Of a stretch of 64,000 nt of DNA, positions 33,342 through 41,872 are shown piece after piece. The notes beneath the pieces are model-generated. The model was not told where the DNA came from. It ran no database searches and saw only the letters and a program-made list of their open reading frames with translations. How positions within the stretch are numbered: the first letter of the stretch is position 1; every line of letters starts with the position of its first letter. The translations under genes and the position numbers were made by a program. This stretch comes from Tateyamaria omphalii (GTDB lineage Bacteria > Pseudomonadota > Alphaproteobacteria > Rhodobacterales > Rhodobacteraceae), in NCBI RefSeq assembly GCF_001969365.1, contig NZ_CP019312.1, positions 2,108,001 to 2,172,000 on the forward strand, in the 5' to 3' direction.

Positions 33342-33524
33342 ATGAACCGTTTCCTGACCACTTTCAAAACCAGCGAACGCGGTGCGGTCACTGTAGATTG
33401 GGTTGTGTTGTGTGCCGCCGTTGTCGGTCTCGCCATCGCGGTCATTTACGGCATGAATTCCGGCACGCTGGCGATAGCGGGCAACGTGGACACCTATCTC
33501 GAAAGCCAGTTCTTCACCGAATAA
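33342..33524 (+). CDS. flp: Flp-type pilin, second copy
   Basis: A 60-residue prepilin paralogue: leader MNRFLTTFKTSERG, then GAVTVDWVVLCAAVVGLAIAVIYGMNSG. It shares the Asp-Trp variant of the processing motif with the first pilin but has a cysteine in the helix and a different C-terminus (VDTYLESQFFTE). The ATG at 33342 follows AGAGG; a GTG at 33321 would add 7 residues. It lies after the terminator and so is probably a minor pilin. Confidence 0.85.
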   Translation: MNRFLTTFKTSERGAVTVDWVVLCAAVVGLAIAVIYGMNSGTLAIAGNVDTYLESQFFTE

Positions 33525-33721
33525 ATCCCGGGTTCCAGATACAGCGAAACACACAATAGCCTGCCGCAGATCGTGGTGGGCCTTCTGCGTCTGGCGACAG
33601 GTCACACCGGTTGCCCCTGACCTTCCTCACCTCTTCCCACAAATCGCCACAATCTGCTGTCAGGCAGGTCGCAAGAGGTTCCGTCCGATCCGGACAGGAA
33701 TCCTATCAATGAGGTGCTGAA

Positions 33722-34579
33722 ATGCGAATGGTATTTGGATTGGTTTTGCTGGCTGGGATCGCCCTGGCAGGTGGCGCCGTGTACATGGCCAAGAATTACA
33801 TCGGGCAATATCAGACGGCGTTGGCTGCCGAACGGGCCCAACGTGACAAGATCGTGCCAACCGTCCCGATCTACGTGGCCGAGCGTCAATTGAAATACGG
33901 CGAGGCGCTGACCCAAGAGGACGTGCGCAAGGTCGATTGGCCCGAAACTGCTCTGCCCGAAGGCGCATTCACAACCGAAAACCCCCTCTTTCCCGAGGGC
34001 GTGACCGCACAGCGCGTCGTGCTGCGCACAATGGAAAAGAACGAAGCGATCCTTGCTGTCAAAGTGACCAAGCCCGGCGAAGAGGCGGGGCTGACCTCAC
34101 GTCTTGAACGGGGTATGCGGGCATTTGCCATCCGTGTGGACGTGGCTTCGGGCGTGTCCGGCTTCCTGCGTCCCGGTGACCGGGTCGATGTCTACTGGAC
34201 AGGCCGCGTGGGCAAGGACCTTGGCGGCGCACGGGGCGAAGTGACCAAGCTGATCCAACCCGCAATCAAGCTGATCGCAATCGACCAGAATGCAGCTGGC
34301 GATCTGGACGGCGCAACAATCGCGCAAACAGTAACCGTCGCCGTTGCCCCGGCCCAGGTTGCCAAGCTGGCCCAGGCGCAATCGACAGGTCGCCTCTCCC
34401 TGTCCCTTGTCGGGGCCGAAGATGACACGGTCGCAGGCGCCATCGAAGTGGACCAACGCGCCCTGCTCGGCATCGAAACCAAAGAGGTCAAGGTCGAGAT
34501 TGAAGAGGAAAAGACCTGTTCAATACGGACCCGTCGCGGGGCCGAGGTCGTGCAGATCCCGATCCCCTGCACAAACTGA
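33722..34579 (+). CDS. cpaB: Flp pilus assembly protein CpaB
   Basis: A 285-residue protein with an N-terminal signal or anchor (MRMVFGLVLLAGIALAGGAVYMAKNYI), a SAF domain (VPIYVAERQLKYGEALTQEDVRKVDWPETALPEGAF) and the RcpC/CpaB core (AFAIRVDVASGVSGFLRPGDRVDVYWTG). It acts in the periplasm with the secretin, in the Tad secretion channel. The preceding 197 bp and the 197 bp after it up to cpaC show no strong signals apart from weak hairpins. Confidence 0.92.
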   Translation: MRMVFGLVLLAGIALAGGAVYMAKNYIGQYQTALAAERAQRDKIVPTVPIYVAERQLKYGEALTQEDVRKVDWPETALPEGAFTTENPLFPEGVTAQRVVLRTMEKNEAILAVKVTKPGEEAGLTSRLERGMRAFAIRVDVASGVSGFLRPGDRVDVYWTGRVGKDLGGARGEVTKLIQPAIKLIAIDQNAAGDLDGATIAQTVTVAVAPAQVAKLAQAQSTGRLSLSLVGAEDDTVAGAIEVDQRALLGIETKEVKVEIEEEKTCSIRTRRGAEVVQIPIPCTN

Positions 34580-34776
34580 TCCCTCGTTTTCAAGCACTTA
34601 TGCCCGGCGTCACCTTTGGTGGCGCCGGTTCCATATGTCCCCCTGTTGCTTGTTATCCACATAAAAGAATCACCTGAAGTCGTTGATTCTTGCAAAAAAA
34701 TCCAAACTGCCGCATGGTGCTTAAAACCGCGGGCACCAAGACCCGGCACAGAGGCGTGATCAAAAAGGCAGGTCAC

Positions 34777-36204
34777 ATGAACATTGACGGAATTTTCAAA
34801 GCGGCCCTGCTGGGGCTGTGTTTTGCTGCAGGTCCCATCGCGGAAACCGCCCAGGCGGAAAACCTGCGGGTGGTGCGCAAATCGACCGAAGCCACGCTGA
34901 ACGTGCCGATGAATCGCGCGGTCGTTGTGGAAAGTGACACGGCATTCGCCGAACTGAGCATCGCGAACCCCGCGATTGCGGATATCTCGTCCTTAAGTGA
35001 CCGCACGATCTATGTGCTGGGCAAGGCCCCCGGCCTGACAACCCTGACGCTGCTGGATGGCAACGGGCGCCTGATCACCAATGTGAACGTGCGGGTGTCG
35101 GCGGATATCTCGGAATTCAAGGAACGGCTGCGCCAGATCCTGCCCGGCGAAAAGATCGAAGTGCGAACCGCCAATGACGGTATCGTGCTGTCGGGCATCG
35201 TATCTTCCGCGTCGCGCCTGCAACGCGCGCTCGACCTTGCTGAACGCTACGCCGAAGGGCGCGTCAGCAACCTGATGAGCGTCGGCGGCATCCAGCAGGT
35301 GATGCTCAAGGTGCGTTTTGCGGAAATGAACCGCTCTGTGTCGAAATCGCTCAGCTCGTCGCTGTCGCTTGGCGGCACGATCCTGTCGGGTGACGTGGGC
35401 CTGAGCGGTGGTAACGGCACAACGGTCGGCCAGGCCGCGATCACCAATACTCTTGCGGGCAACGTGCCAGCCTCGAACGCCAATGCGGGCGCGATCCTGT
35501 TCGGCTTCAACGCGGGCAACACCCAGGTGGGCCTGTTGCTGGAAGCCCTTGAAACCAAAGGCGTTGTGCGCACACTGGCGGAACCGAACCTCGTGGCCCT
35601 CTCAGGGCAAGAGGCGCGCTTCCTGGCAGGCGGCGAATACCCCGTCCCCGTCGCCCAGGAAGACGGCGTGATCACGATTGAGTTCAAGCCATTCGGCATC
35701 CAGCTCAACTTTATCCCGCGCGTCGTCGACAAGGACCTGATCAACCTGGAACTTGAGGCGACGGTGTCCGACATCGACCCGACAAACGGCATCACGGTTG
35801 ACGGCTTTACGGTTGACGCCTTCAGCGTCCGCGAAACGGCGACCACGGTGGAACTGCGCGACGGTGAAAGCTTTGCCATCGCGGGCCTGTTGGAAGACAA
35901 CTTCATCGACAACAACAACCAGCTGCCCTGGCTGGGCGATGTGCCGGTACTGGGCGCGCTCTTCCGCTCGGCCTCGTATCAGCGGGACCAGTCGGAGCTG
36001 GTGATCATCATCACCGCGCACCTTGTTTCCCCCGTTCGCGGCGACGCCCTGGCGCTGCCCACCGACCGGATCAAACCGCCAAGCGAACGGGATCTGTTCC
36101 TTTATGGCCGCACTGCCGCCGGCACGCGCGCCCCGAAACAGGGTGCTGCGGGCGAGGTTGCCAAACAGGACTTCTCCGGCTCATATGGCTACGTGTTGGA
36201 CTAA
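34777..36204 (+). CDS. cpaC: Tad pilus secretin CpaC (RcpA)
   Basis: A 475-residue outer-membrane secretin. After the signal peptide (ending near AQAEN) comes the pilus/secretin N-terminal domain (TLNVPMNRAVVVESDTAFAELSIANPAIADISSLSDRTIYVLGKAPGLTTLTLLD). A BON-like stretch follows, then the secretin domain with VMLKVRFAEMNRS, VVRTLAEPNLVALSGQEARFLAGGEYPVPV and GLLEDNFIDNNNQLPWLGDVPVLGALFRS. It forms the gated outer-membrane pore for the pilus. The ATG at 34777 was chosen for the signal peptide. Confidence 0.93.
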   Translation: MNIDGIFKAALLGLCFAAGPIAETAQAENLRVVRKSTEATLNVPMNRAVVVESDTAFAELSIANPAIADISSLSDRTIYVLGKAPGLTTLTLLDGNGRLITNVNVRVSADISEFKERLRQILPGEKIEVRTANDGIVLSGIVSSASRLQRALDLAERYAEGRVSNLMSVGGIQQVMLKVRFAEMNRSVSKSLSSSLSLGGTILSGDVGLSGGNGTTVGQAAITNTLAGNVPASNANAGAILFGFNAGNTQVGLLLEALETKGVVRTLAEPNLVALSGQEARFLAGGEYPVPVAQEDGVITIEFKPFGIQLNFIPRVVDKDLINLELEATVSDIDPTNGITVDGFTVDAFSVRETATTVELRDGESFAIAGLLEDNFIDNNNQLPWLGDVPVLGALFRSASYQRDQSELVIIITAHLVSPVRGDALALPTDRIKPPSERDLFLYGRTAAGTRAPKQGAAGEVAKQDFSGSYGYVLD

Positions 36205-36214
36205 GGACAGGGTC

Positions 36215-36880
36215 ATGAAACCGATTTTCACCGTTGCAGTGGCAGGCACCCTCGCCCTTGGCGCCTGTGGCCCGTCCAACGACCCGGTCTACACACAGTT
36301 CTACCGCGAAGCGGGCTCTTTGGTGGACACCGGCCAATTCGGCAACGCGACGGCCAACAACACCCTGCTATTGACGGGCGAACGCCAATACACCTTTGAT
36401 TTGGCCCAACGTTTCGCGTCCGAGGTTGGCACGACAGTCAACTTCGCCTTCAACTCATCACAACTGGATGCAGGCGCACGCGATGCGCTGCGCGAACAGG
36501 CGCTCTGGATCCGGCAGTTCCCCGAAATCCGCTTCCGCGTCTACGGACACACCGACGCGGTCGGCTCTGCCGCCTACAACAAACGGCTTGGCCTTGCCCG
36601 CGCGAACGCGGTCGTACACTACCTGACGACCCAAGGCATCAGCCGGTCCCGGCTCGAAGCGGTGGCGTCCTTTGGCGAAACCCAACCGCTGATCGTCACG
36701 CAGGGCCGCGAACGCCGCAACCGCCGCACCGTGACCGAGGTCAGCGGCTTCGTGAAATCGCATCCCACCGTGCTGGATGGCAAGTACGCGCAGATCATCT
36801 ACCGCGACTATGTCGAGTCCGGCGTCGCCCGCACAGGGCTGACCGGCAATAGCGGCAGCGAGTTCCAAACCGGCGAATAA
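36215..36880 (+). CDS. OmpA-family lipoprotein of the Tad locus
   Basis: A 221-residue protein with a lipoprotein signal (KPIFTVAVAGTLALGACG, lipobox L-G-A-C, Cys18) and an OmpA-like peptidoglycan-binding domain: VNFAFNSSQLDAGARDALREQALWIRQFPEIRFRVYGHTDAVGSAAYNKRLGLARANAVVHYL and RRNRRTVTEV. It would tie the pilus channel or outer membrane to the wall. It starts 10 bases after cpaC and is followed by a terminator. Confidence 0.9.
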   Translation: MKPIFTVAVAGTLALGACGPSNDPVYTQFYREAGSLVDTGQFGNATANNTLLLTGERQYTFDLAQRFASEVGTTVNFAFNSSQLDAGARDALREQALWIRQFPEIRFRVYGHTDAVGSAAYNKRLGLARANAVVHYLTTQGISRSRLEAVASFGETQPLIVTQGRERRNRRTVTEVSGFVKSHPTVLDGKYAQIIYRDYVESGVARTGLTGNSGSEFQTGE

Positions 36881-36898
36881 ACCCGCAAAAATTATGTG

Positions 36899-36934
36899 AA
36901 GGGTCCGCAGACAATCATGTCCGCGGACCCTTTA
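36899..36934 (+). terminator. Terminator between the OmpA-like gene and cpaE
   Basis: AAGGGTCCGC and GCGGACCCTT form a 10-bp stem around a 14-base loop, followed by TTATCGTTTT. It divides the Tad locus into a pilin/channel unit and a motor/assembly unit. Confidence 0.72.
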
Positions 36935-37034
36935 TCGTTTTGAGATACCAAACAATTGGAGTTTTTTGGCCCAAATCTCGCCTGAATTCGCTGCGACAAC
37001 TCCCCCGAGGACACCTATGCTCGGTGAAAACAAC

Positions 37035-37050
37035 CGGGCGAGAGCGCCCG
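37035..37050 (+). other. Small hairpin in the cpaE leader
   Basis: CGGGCG and CGCCCG form a perfect 6-bp stem with an AGAG loop, 61 bases before cpaE. No T-run follows. It might shape the leader RNA of the second Tad transcription unit; the unit's promoter must lie between here and 36934 but no clear hexamers are visible. Confidence 0.35.
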
Positions 37051-37111
37051 CCCCACCTGCTGAAACAGCATTCCAGGGGGGCACGCTCTTTGAACAAAGG
37101 GAAAGTGGGCA

Positions 37112-38350
37112 ATGAGCAGCGTAATGCCACAACCGGAAACGGCCCCGATCACGGCCTGCACCATCAGCCGCGATGTGCAGAATTTCGACCTGTTGATCGA
37201 GGATATGGAACACGCACTTGGGGAATCATGGGGCGATCTCGGCTTTGCGGAGGCGTTGGCCTTCTTCAACCAACCCGAAGCCGAAGCGATGGAATTCGTG
37301 GCCCTTGCCCTGGACGAAGAGGATGAGGAAAACCTTGTCCTGTTGGGGGAGATCATCACGCAAGCAAAGTCGCGCGGCATCAAGGTCATTCTGATTGCCG
37401 AGGATGTGACGCCCGCCGCCCTGCATCAGTTGTTGCGTCAGGGTGCGGACGAATTTGTCCCCTACCCTCTGCCCGAAGGTGAATTGCAGCAGGCCATCGA
37501 CCGGCTGCAAGCTGCAGCACATCCGCAGCCCGCAGACACGGACCGGACCGCAAACCTCAAGTCCGGTGTAGACAAGCAGGGCGCGGTGTTCGTCTGCCAC
37601 GGCGTCGCGGGTGGCACCGGTGCCACCACGCTGGCCGTCAACCTCGCCTGGGAACTGGCACTCCTGTGCGAGGGCGAAACCCCGTCGGTCTGCCTTCTCG
37701 ACTTCGACATGCAGTTCGGCACCGCCTCCACCTATCTCGACCTGCCCCGCCGCGAGGCCGTGTTCGAAATGCTGTCGGACACCGAAAGCATGGATGAAGA
37801 GATCTTTGGCCAGTCCCTCCTCACATTCGAGGAAAAGCTCCAGGTGCTGACCGCCCCGTCGGACATGATCCCGCTGGACCTGGTCACAGCCGAAGACATC
37901 AGCCGCATCGTTGAAATGGCCCGTGCGCATTTCGACTATGTGGTGATCGACATGCCCTCAACCCTCGTGCAGTGGACAGAAACGGTCCTGACGGCCGCAC
38001 ATCTCTACTTCACCACGCTCGAAATGGACATGCGCTCGGCGCAGAACGCGCTGCGCTTCAAACGCGCCCTGCAATCCGAGGAACTGCCCATCGAAAAGCT
38101 GCGCTATGTGTTGAACCGCGCGCCGAAATTCACCGATCTGGGCGGCAAGGCGCGGGTCAAGCGCCTGTCGGAAAGCCTCGACATCTCGGTCGAGGTGCAA
38201 TTGCCCGACGGCGGCAAGCCGATCAGCCAGGGCGCCGACCACGGCGTGCCGCTGGCCAGTTCGGCCACCAAGAACCCGCTGCGCCGCGAAATCGCGAAGC
38301 TCGCAGCCTCCATTCACGAACTCAGCGAGGACCACGCCAAAGCGGCGTGA
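37112..38350 (+). CDS. cpaE: Pilus localisation ATPase-like protein CpaE/TadZ
   Basis: A 412-residue protein with an N-terminal receiver-like domain without the phosphoacceptor pattern (residues 20-135) and a C-terminal ParA/MinD-like domain. The P-loop is degenerate: GVAGGTGATT at residues 164-173, with Ala171 where a Walker lysine is normal, as reported for TadZ proteins. It retains FDMQFGTASTYLDLPRR and FDYVVIDMPSTLVQWTE. CpaE/TadZ places the Tad machine at a cell site such as the pole. It starts the second transcription unit of the locus. Confidence 0.92.
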   Translation: MSSVMPQPETAPITACTISRDVQNFDLLIEDMEHALGESWGDLGFAEALAFFNQPEAEAMEFVALALDEEDEENLVLLGEIITQAKSRGIKVILIAEDVTPAALHQLLRQGADEFVPYPLPEGELQQAIDRLQAAAHPQPADTDRTANLKSGVDKQGAVFVCHGVAGGTGATTLAVNLAWELALLCEGETPSVCLLDFDMQFGTASTYLDLPRREAVFEMLSDTESMDEEIFGQSLLTFEEKLQVLTAPSDMIPLDLVTAEDISRIVEMARAHFDYVVIDMPSTLVQWTETVLTAAHLYFTTLEMDMRSAQNALRFKRALQSEELPIEKLRYVLNRAPKFTDLGGKARVKRLSESLDISVEVQLPDGGKPISQGADHGVPLASSATKNPLRREIAKLAASIHELSEDHAKAA

Positions 38351-38373
38351 TCCGACAATCCGGGGGTCTCTCG

Positions 38374-39810
38374 ATGTTTTCCAAATACAAAAAAGCCGCG
38401 CCAAAACCGGCCGCGCCCGCACCCGAAGAAAAGGTCGCGGAACTGCCAAAGGCCGACGCACCGAATAAAATCGCGCGCAAGGCCAATCCGTCGGCCAAGC
38501 CCGCAACCGTCACCCCCATGGACAAGGAACGCAAGCGCAAGGAGCGGATGGGCGAGATCAAGCTCGAACTGCACCGCGCGCTTCTGGACAACCTGAACCT
38601 CGCGGCCCTCGAACACGCCAGCGAACAGGATCTGCGCCAGGAAATCAGCGCCATCTCGACCGAGGTGCTGACGGAAAAGAACATCATCCTCAACCGCGAG
38701 GATCGCCAGACCCTCAACCAGGAACTTTTTGACGAAGTCACGGGCCTCGGCCCGCTCGAAACGCTGCTGAAAGACGAAAGCGTCAACGATATTCTTGTCA
38801 ACGGCCCGCAACAGATCTTTGTAGAACGGTCCGGCAAGCTGGAACTCACCGACATCACGTTCAAGGACGAACGCCACCTTTTGCGCATCATCGACAAGAT
38901 CGTGAGCGCCGTCGGTCGTCGTGTGGACGAATCGAACCCCTATGTCGACGCCCGTTTGCAGGACGGATCCCGCTTCAACGCCATGGTGCCGCCCGTCGCG
39001 GTCGACGGCAGCCTCGTTTCCATCCGGAAGTTCAAAAAAGACAAGCTTGGCATCGATGATCTGGTCAATTTCGGCGCGTTTACCGAAGAAATGGCTGCAT
39101 ATTTGCAAGCCGCGGTCGCCACACGCCTCAACGTGATCGTGTCTGGCGGTACCGGTTCGGGTAAAACGACCACGCTCAACGCGCTGTCATCCTTCATCGA
39201 CAACGCCGAACGCATCCTGACAATCGAGGACACCGCGGAACTCCAGCTGCAACAGACCCATGTGGGCCGCATGGAAAGCCGCCCGCCCAATGTCGAGGGC
39301 AAGGGCGAGGTCTCGCCCCGCGACTGTCTGAAAAACGCCCTGCGGATGCGTCCCGACCGCATCATCGTGGGTGAGACACGGGGCGAGGAAGTGATCGACA
39401 TGCTCCAGGCCATGAACACCGGCCACGACGGGTCGATGACCACAATCCACGCCAACTCCGCCCGCGACGGCGTCTCGCGGCTTGAAAACATGATCGCCAT
39501 GGCGGGCATCGAAATGCCGATCAAGGCGGTCCGGTCCCAGATCTCGTCGGCCGTGAACCTGATCGTGCAAGCCTCGCGCCTGCAAGACGGGTCCCGCCGC
39601 ATGACTTCCATCACCGAAATCACCGGGATGGAGGGCGACGTCATCTCCATGCAGGAAGTGTTCCGCTTCCAGCGCGTGGGCCTGACGCCCGACAACAAGA
39701 TCATCGGCCATTTCACCGCCACCGGCGTGCGCTCGCACTATTCCGAACGCTTCCGCCTCTGGGGCTACGACCTGCCCGCGTCGATCTACGAACCCGTCGC
39801 GGCACAATAA
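38374..39810 (+). CDS. cpaF: Tad pilus assembly ATPase CpaF/TadA
   Basis: A 478-residue hexameric secretion ATPase. A basic, Ala/Pro-rich N-terminus (residues 1-60) is followed by a helical domain and the motor: Walker A GGTGSGKT at 258-265, Asp box ILTIEDTAELQL, Walker B RPDRIIVGETRGEEVIDMLQAM and the His box GHDGSMTTIHANS. It powers both extension and retraction of Tad pili. The ATG at 38374 lies 23 bases after cpaE; an open frame extends far upstream inside cpaE but is a shadow. Confidence 0.94.
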   Translation: MFSKYKKAAPKPAAPAPEEKVAELPKADAPNKIARKANPSAKPATVTPMDKERKRKERMGEIKLELHRALLDNLNLAALEHASEQDLRQEISAISTEVLTEKNIILNREDRQTLNQELFDEVTGLGPLETLLKDESVNDILVNGPQQIFVERSGKLELTDITFKDERHLLRIIDKIVSAVGRRVDESNPYVDARLQDGSRFNAMVPPVAVDGSLVSIRKFKKDKLGIDDLVNFGAFTEEMAAYLQAAVATRLNVIVSGGTGSGKTTTLNALSSFIDNAERILTIEDTAELQLQQTHVGRMESRPPNVEGKGEVSPRDCLKNALRMRPDRIIVGETRGEEVIDMLQAMNTGHDGSMTTIHANSARDGVSRLENMIAMAGIEMPIKAVRSQISSAVNLIVQASRLQDGSRRMTSITEITGMEGDVISMQEVFRFQRVGLTPDNKIIGHFTATGVRSHYSERFRLWGYDLPASIYEPVAAQ

Positions 39811-39822
39811 GGAACCGAAGAT

Positions 39823-40788
39823 ATGAGCGCAGAACCAATCATCTACGGCCTGATCTTCATCGGCGTCCTCGTCCTTGTCGAGGGGCTGTACCTCGTGGCC
39901 TTCGGCAAATCCATCAGCCTCAACAGCCGCGTGAACCGCAGGCTCGAAATGCTGAACAAGGCCGGCGGCCGACGCGAGGAGGTGCTGGAACAGCTCCGCA
40001 AGGAGATGCAGCAGCACATGGGCGCGCGGTCCATCCCGCTTTACTCGCTGCTCGCGGAAAAGGCGCAAAAGGCGGCCATCGCCTTCACCCCGCAACAACT
40101 CATCCTGATCATGGCCGGTCTCTCGGTCGTGGCCTTCATCGGGCTCAGCGTCGGAACAGACACCGAAACACCGGTGCGCATCCTGCTCTCGGTCGGCATC
40201 GGCATCGGCGCGGTGTATTTCTGGGTCTCGTCAAAGGCGAACAAACGCCTCAGCATGCTCGAAGAGCAGTTGCCGGATGCCGTTGAGCTCATGGTGCGCT
40301 CACTCCGCGTGGGCCACCCCTTCAGCTCGGCCATCCAGATCGTGTCCAAAGAGGTCAAGGATCCGCTGGCCTCGGAATTCGGACTGATCTCGGACGAAGC
40401 CGCCTTTGGCCGCGACGTGGGCGAAAGCCTCAAGGACATGGCCGAACGGCTCGACATGCAGGATCTGCGCTTCCTGTCCGTCGCCGTGACGATCCAGCAG
40501 CAATCGGGCGGTAACCTCGCTGAAATCCTGGCCGGTCTGGCCAAGGTGATCCGGGCGCGGTTCCGTCTCTTCCGCCGGGTCAAGGCGATCACGGCCGAGG
40601 CGAAGTGGTCAGGCAAGTTCCTGTCGGCCTTCCCCATCGTGGCGCTGATCGTGATCAACGTGACCGACCCGAACTACTATGACGACGTGCGCGACCACGC
40701 CTACTTCATCCCCGCCTGTATCGCGGTGGGCCTGTTTCTGGGTGCCAACCTGATCGTGATGCGCATCCTGACCAACATCAAAGTGTAA
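39823..40788 (+). CDS. tadB: Tad pilus inner-membrane platform protein TadB
   Basis: A 321-residue membrane protein with an N-terminal helix (IIYGLIFIGVLVLVEGLYLVAF), a pair of middle helices, the T2SF domain (LPDAVELMVRSLRVGHPFSSAIQIVSKEVKDPLASEF to GGNLAEILAGLAKVIRARFRL) and a C-terminal helix pair. With TadC it forms the inner-membrane platform above the ATPase. The gap to cpaF is 12 bases and to tadC 11 bases. Confidence 0.93.
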   Translation: MSAEPIIYGLIFIGVLVLVEGLYLVAFGKSISLNSRVNRRLEMLNKAGGRREEVLEQLRKEMQQHMGARSIPLYSLLAEKAQKAAIAFTPQQLILIMAGLSVVAFIGLSVGTDTETPVRILLSVGIGIGAVYFWVSSKANKRLSMLEEQLPDAVELMVRSLRVGHPFSSAIQIVSKEVKDPLASEFGLISDEAAFGRDVGESLKDMAERLDMQDLRFLSVAVTIQQQSGGNLAEILAGLAKVIRARFRLFRRVKAITAEAKWSGKFLSAFPIVALIVINVTDPNYYDDVRDHAYFIPACIAVGLFLGANLIVMRILTNIKV

Positions 40789-40799
40789 GGAACCGAACG

Positions 40800-41780
40800 A
40801 TGGACGCCCTGCTGCAACCGATGACAGACATCCTTGGCCCGCTCGGGCCAATCGTGATTGCCGGTGTGCTTGGCCTGATGATGATCGTGATCGTCGTGAT
40901 CATGATGCTCAAACAGCCCGAAGACCCCCTGACCAAGCTGAAAAAGGCGGAAAAGGGCGTGGTCACCACCGGCCCGCAGAAAGAGCGGCTGCGCCAGGGC
41001 GCGCGCAACGAACAGCTTGAACGGTTCTCGAAATTCCTCGAACCCGAGGATGTCGAAGAGATGTCCAAGCGCCAGCTTCTGCTGCGCCAGGCGGGCTACC
41101 AGTCGCGCGACGCGGTGCGCATGTTCCACGCCGCTCAATTCATCCTTGGCGTTGCCGGTCTGCTCCTCGGCATCGTCTACACCAACTTCGTCGTTGGCAC
41201 GGACAACATGAGCACCCAGAAGATCATCATGTTCACGCTCGGCCCCGGCGGCATCGGCTATTACATGCCGCAATACTGGGTGAACAAGCGTGTCGGCAAA
41301 CGGCAAGAGGAGATCACCCAAGGATTCCCGGACTCGCTCGATATGCTGCTGGTCTGTGTGGAAGCGGGCCAATCGCTGGATCAGGCAATCAACCGCGTCG
41401 CGCTCGAACTGCAAGCCTCCTACCCCGCGCTGGCGCACGAGTTTTCGGTCGTCAGCTACGAGATGAAAGCGGGCAAGGACAAGGTCAACGTTCTGAACGA
41501 CATGGGCGAACGCTGCGGCGTCCAGGACGTGTCCAGTTTCGTGACCGTGCTGATCCAGTCGTCCAGTTTTGGTACGTCCATCGCCGAAGCGCTCCGAGTT
41601 TATGCGGGCGAAATGCGCGACAAACGCGTCATGCGCGCCGAAGAAGCAGCCAACAAGCTGCCCACAAAGATGACGCTGGCCACCATGATGCTGACGGTAC
41701 CGCCCCTTCTGCTGATCCTTGTGGGTCCTTCCGCACACGGTATCACGCAATTGGGCAACCTGAACACGCTTGGCAACTAG
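40800..41780 (+). CDS. tadC: Tad pilus inner-membrane platform protein TadC
   Basis: A 326-residue paralogue of TadB. The N-terminal helix is GPIVIAGVLGLMMIVIVVIMML, and the T2SF domain reads FPDSLDMLLVCVEAGQSLDQAINRVALELQASYPALAHEFSVVSYEMKAG with VSSFVTVLIQSSSFGTSIAEALRVYAGEMRDKRVMRAEEAANKLPTKMTL. It is a partner of TadB in the platform. A near-perfect 35-base palindrome lies directly downstream. Confidence 0.93.
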   Translation: MDALLQPMTDILGPLGPIVIAGVLGLMMIVIVVIMMLKQPEDPLTKLKKAEKGVVTTGPQKERLRQGARNEQLERFSKFLEPEDVEEMSKRQLLLRQAGYQSRDAVRMFHAAQFILGVAGLLLGIVYTNFVVGTDNMSTQKIIMFTLGPGGIGYYMPQYWVNKRVGKRQEEITQGFPDSLDMLLVCVEAGQSLDQAINRVALELQASYPALAHEFSVVSYEMKAGKDKVNVLNDMGERCGVQDVSSFVTVLIQSSSFGTSIAEALRVYAGEMRDKRVMRAEEAANKLPTKMTLATMMLTVPPLLLILVGPSAHGITQLGNLNTLGN

Positions 41781-41808
41781 GCCCGCGCCCCAACCCGTGC
41801 TACAGGTG

Positions 41809-41843
41809 CTGCACCACGCGACCGTACGGTCCGCGCGGTGCAG
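41809..41843. promoter_or_regulatory. 35-base palindrome between tadC and tadD
   Basis: The left arm CTGCACCACGCGACCGT (41809-41825) and right arm ACGGTCCGCGCGGTGCAG (41826-41843) are inverted copies with one mismatch and one bulged base and no spacer. No T-run follows. It could be an operator for an internal promoter, a long mRNA hairpin for processing or stability, or a read-through control point within the Tad operon. Confidence 0.6.
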
Positions 41844-41872
41844 TCAATTCAAGCAACGTGGCAACGCCCACC

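Noticed and set aside
37972..38373. Upstream extension of cpaF inside cpaE
   Set aside because: The extra 134 codons are a shadow of cpaE in another frame; the protein from the ATG at 38374 matches the CpaF N-terminus and length.
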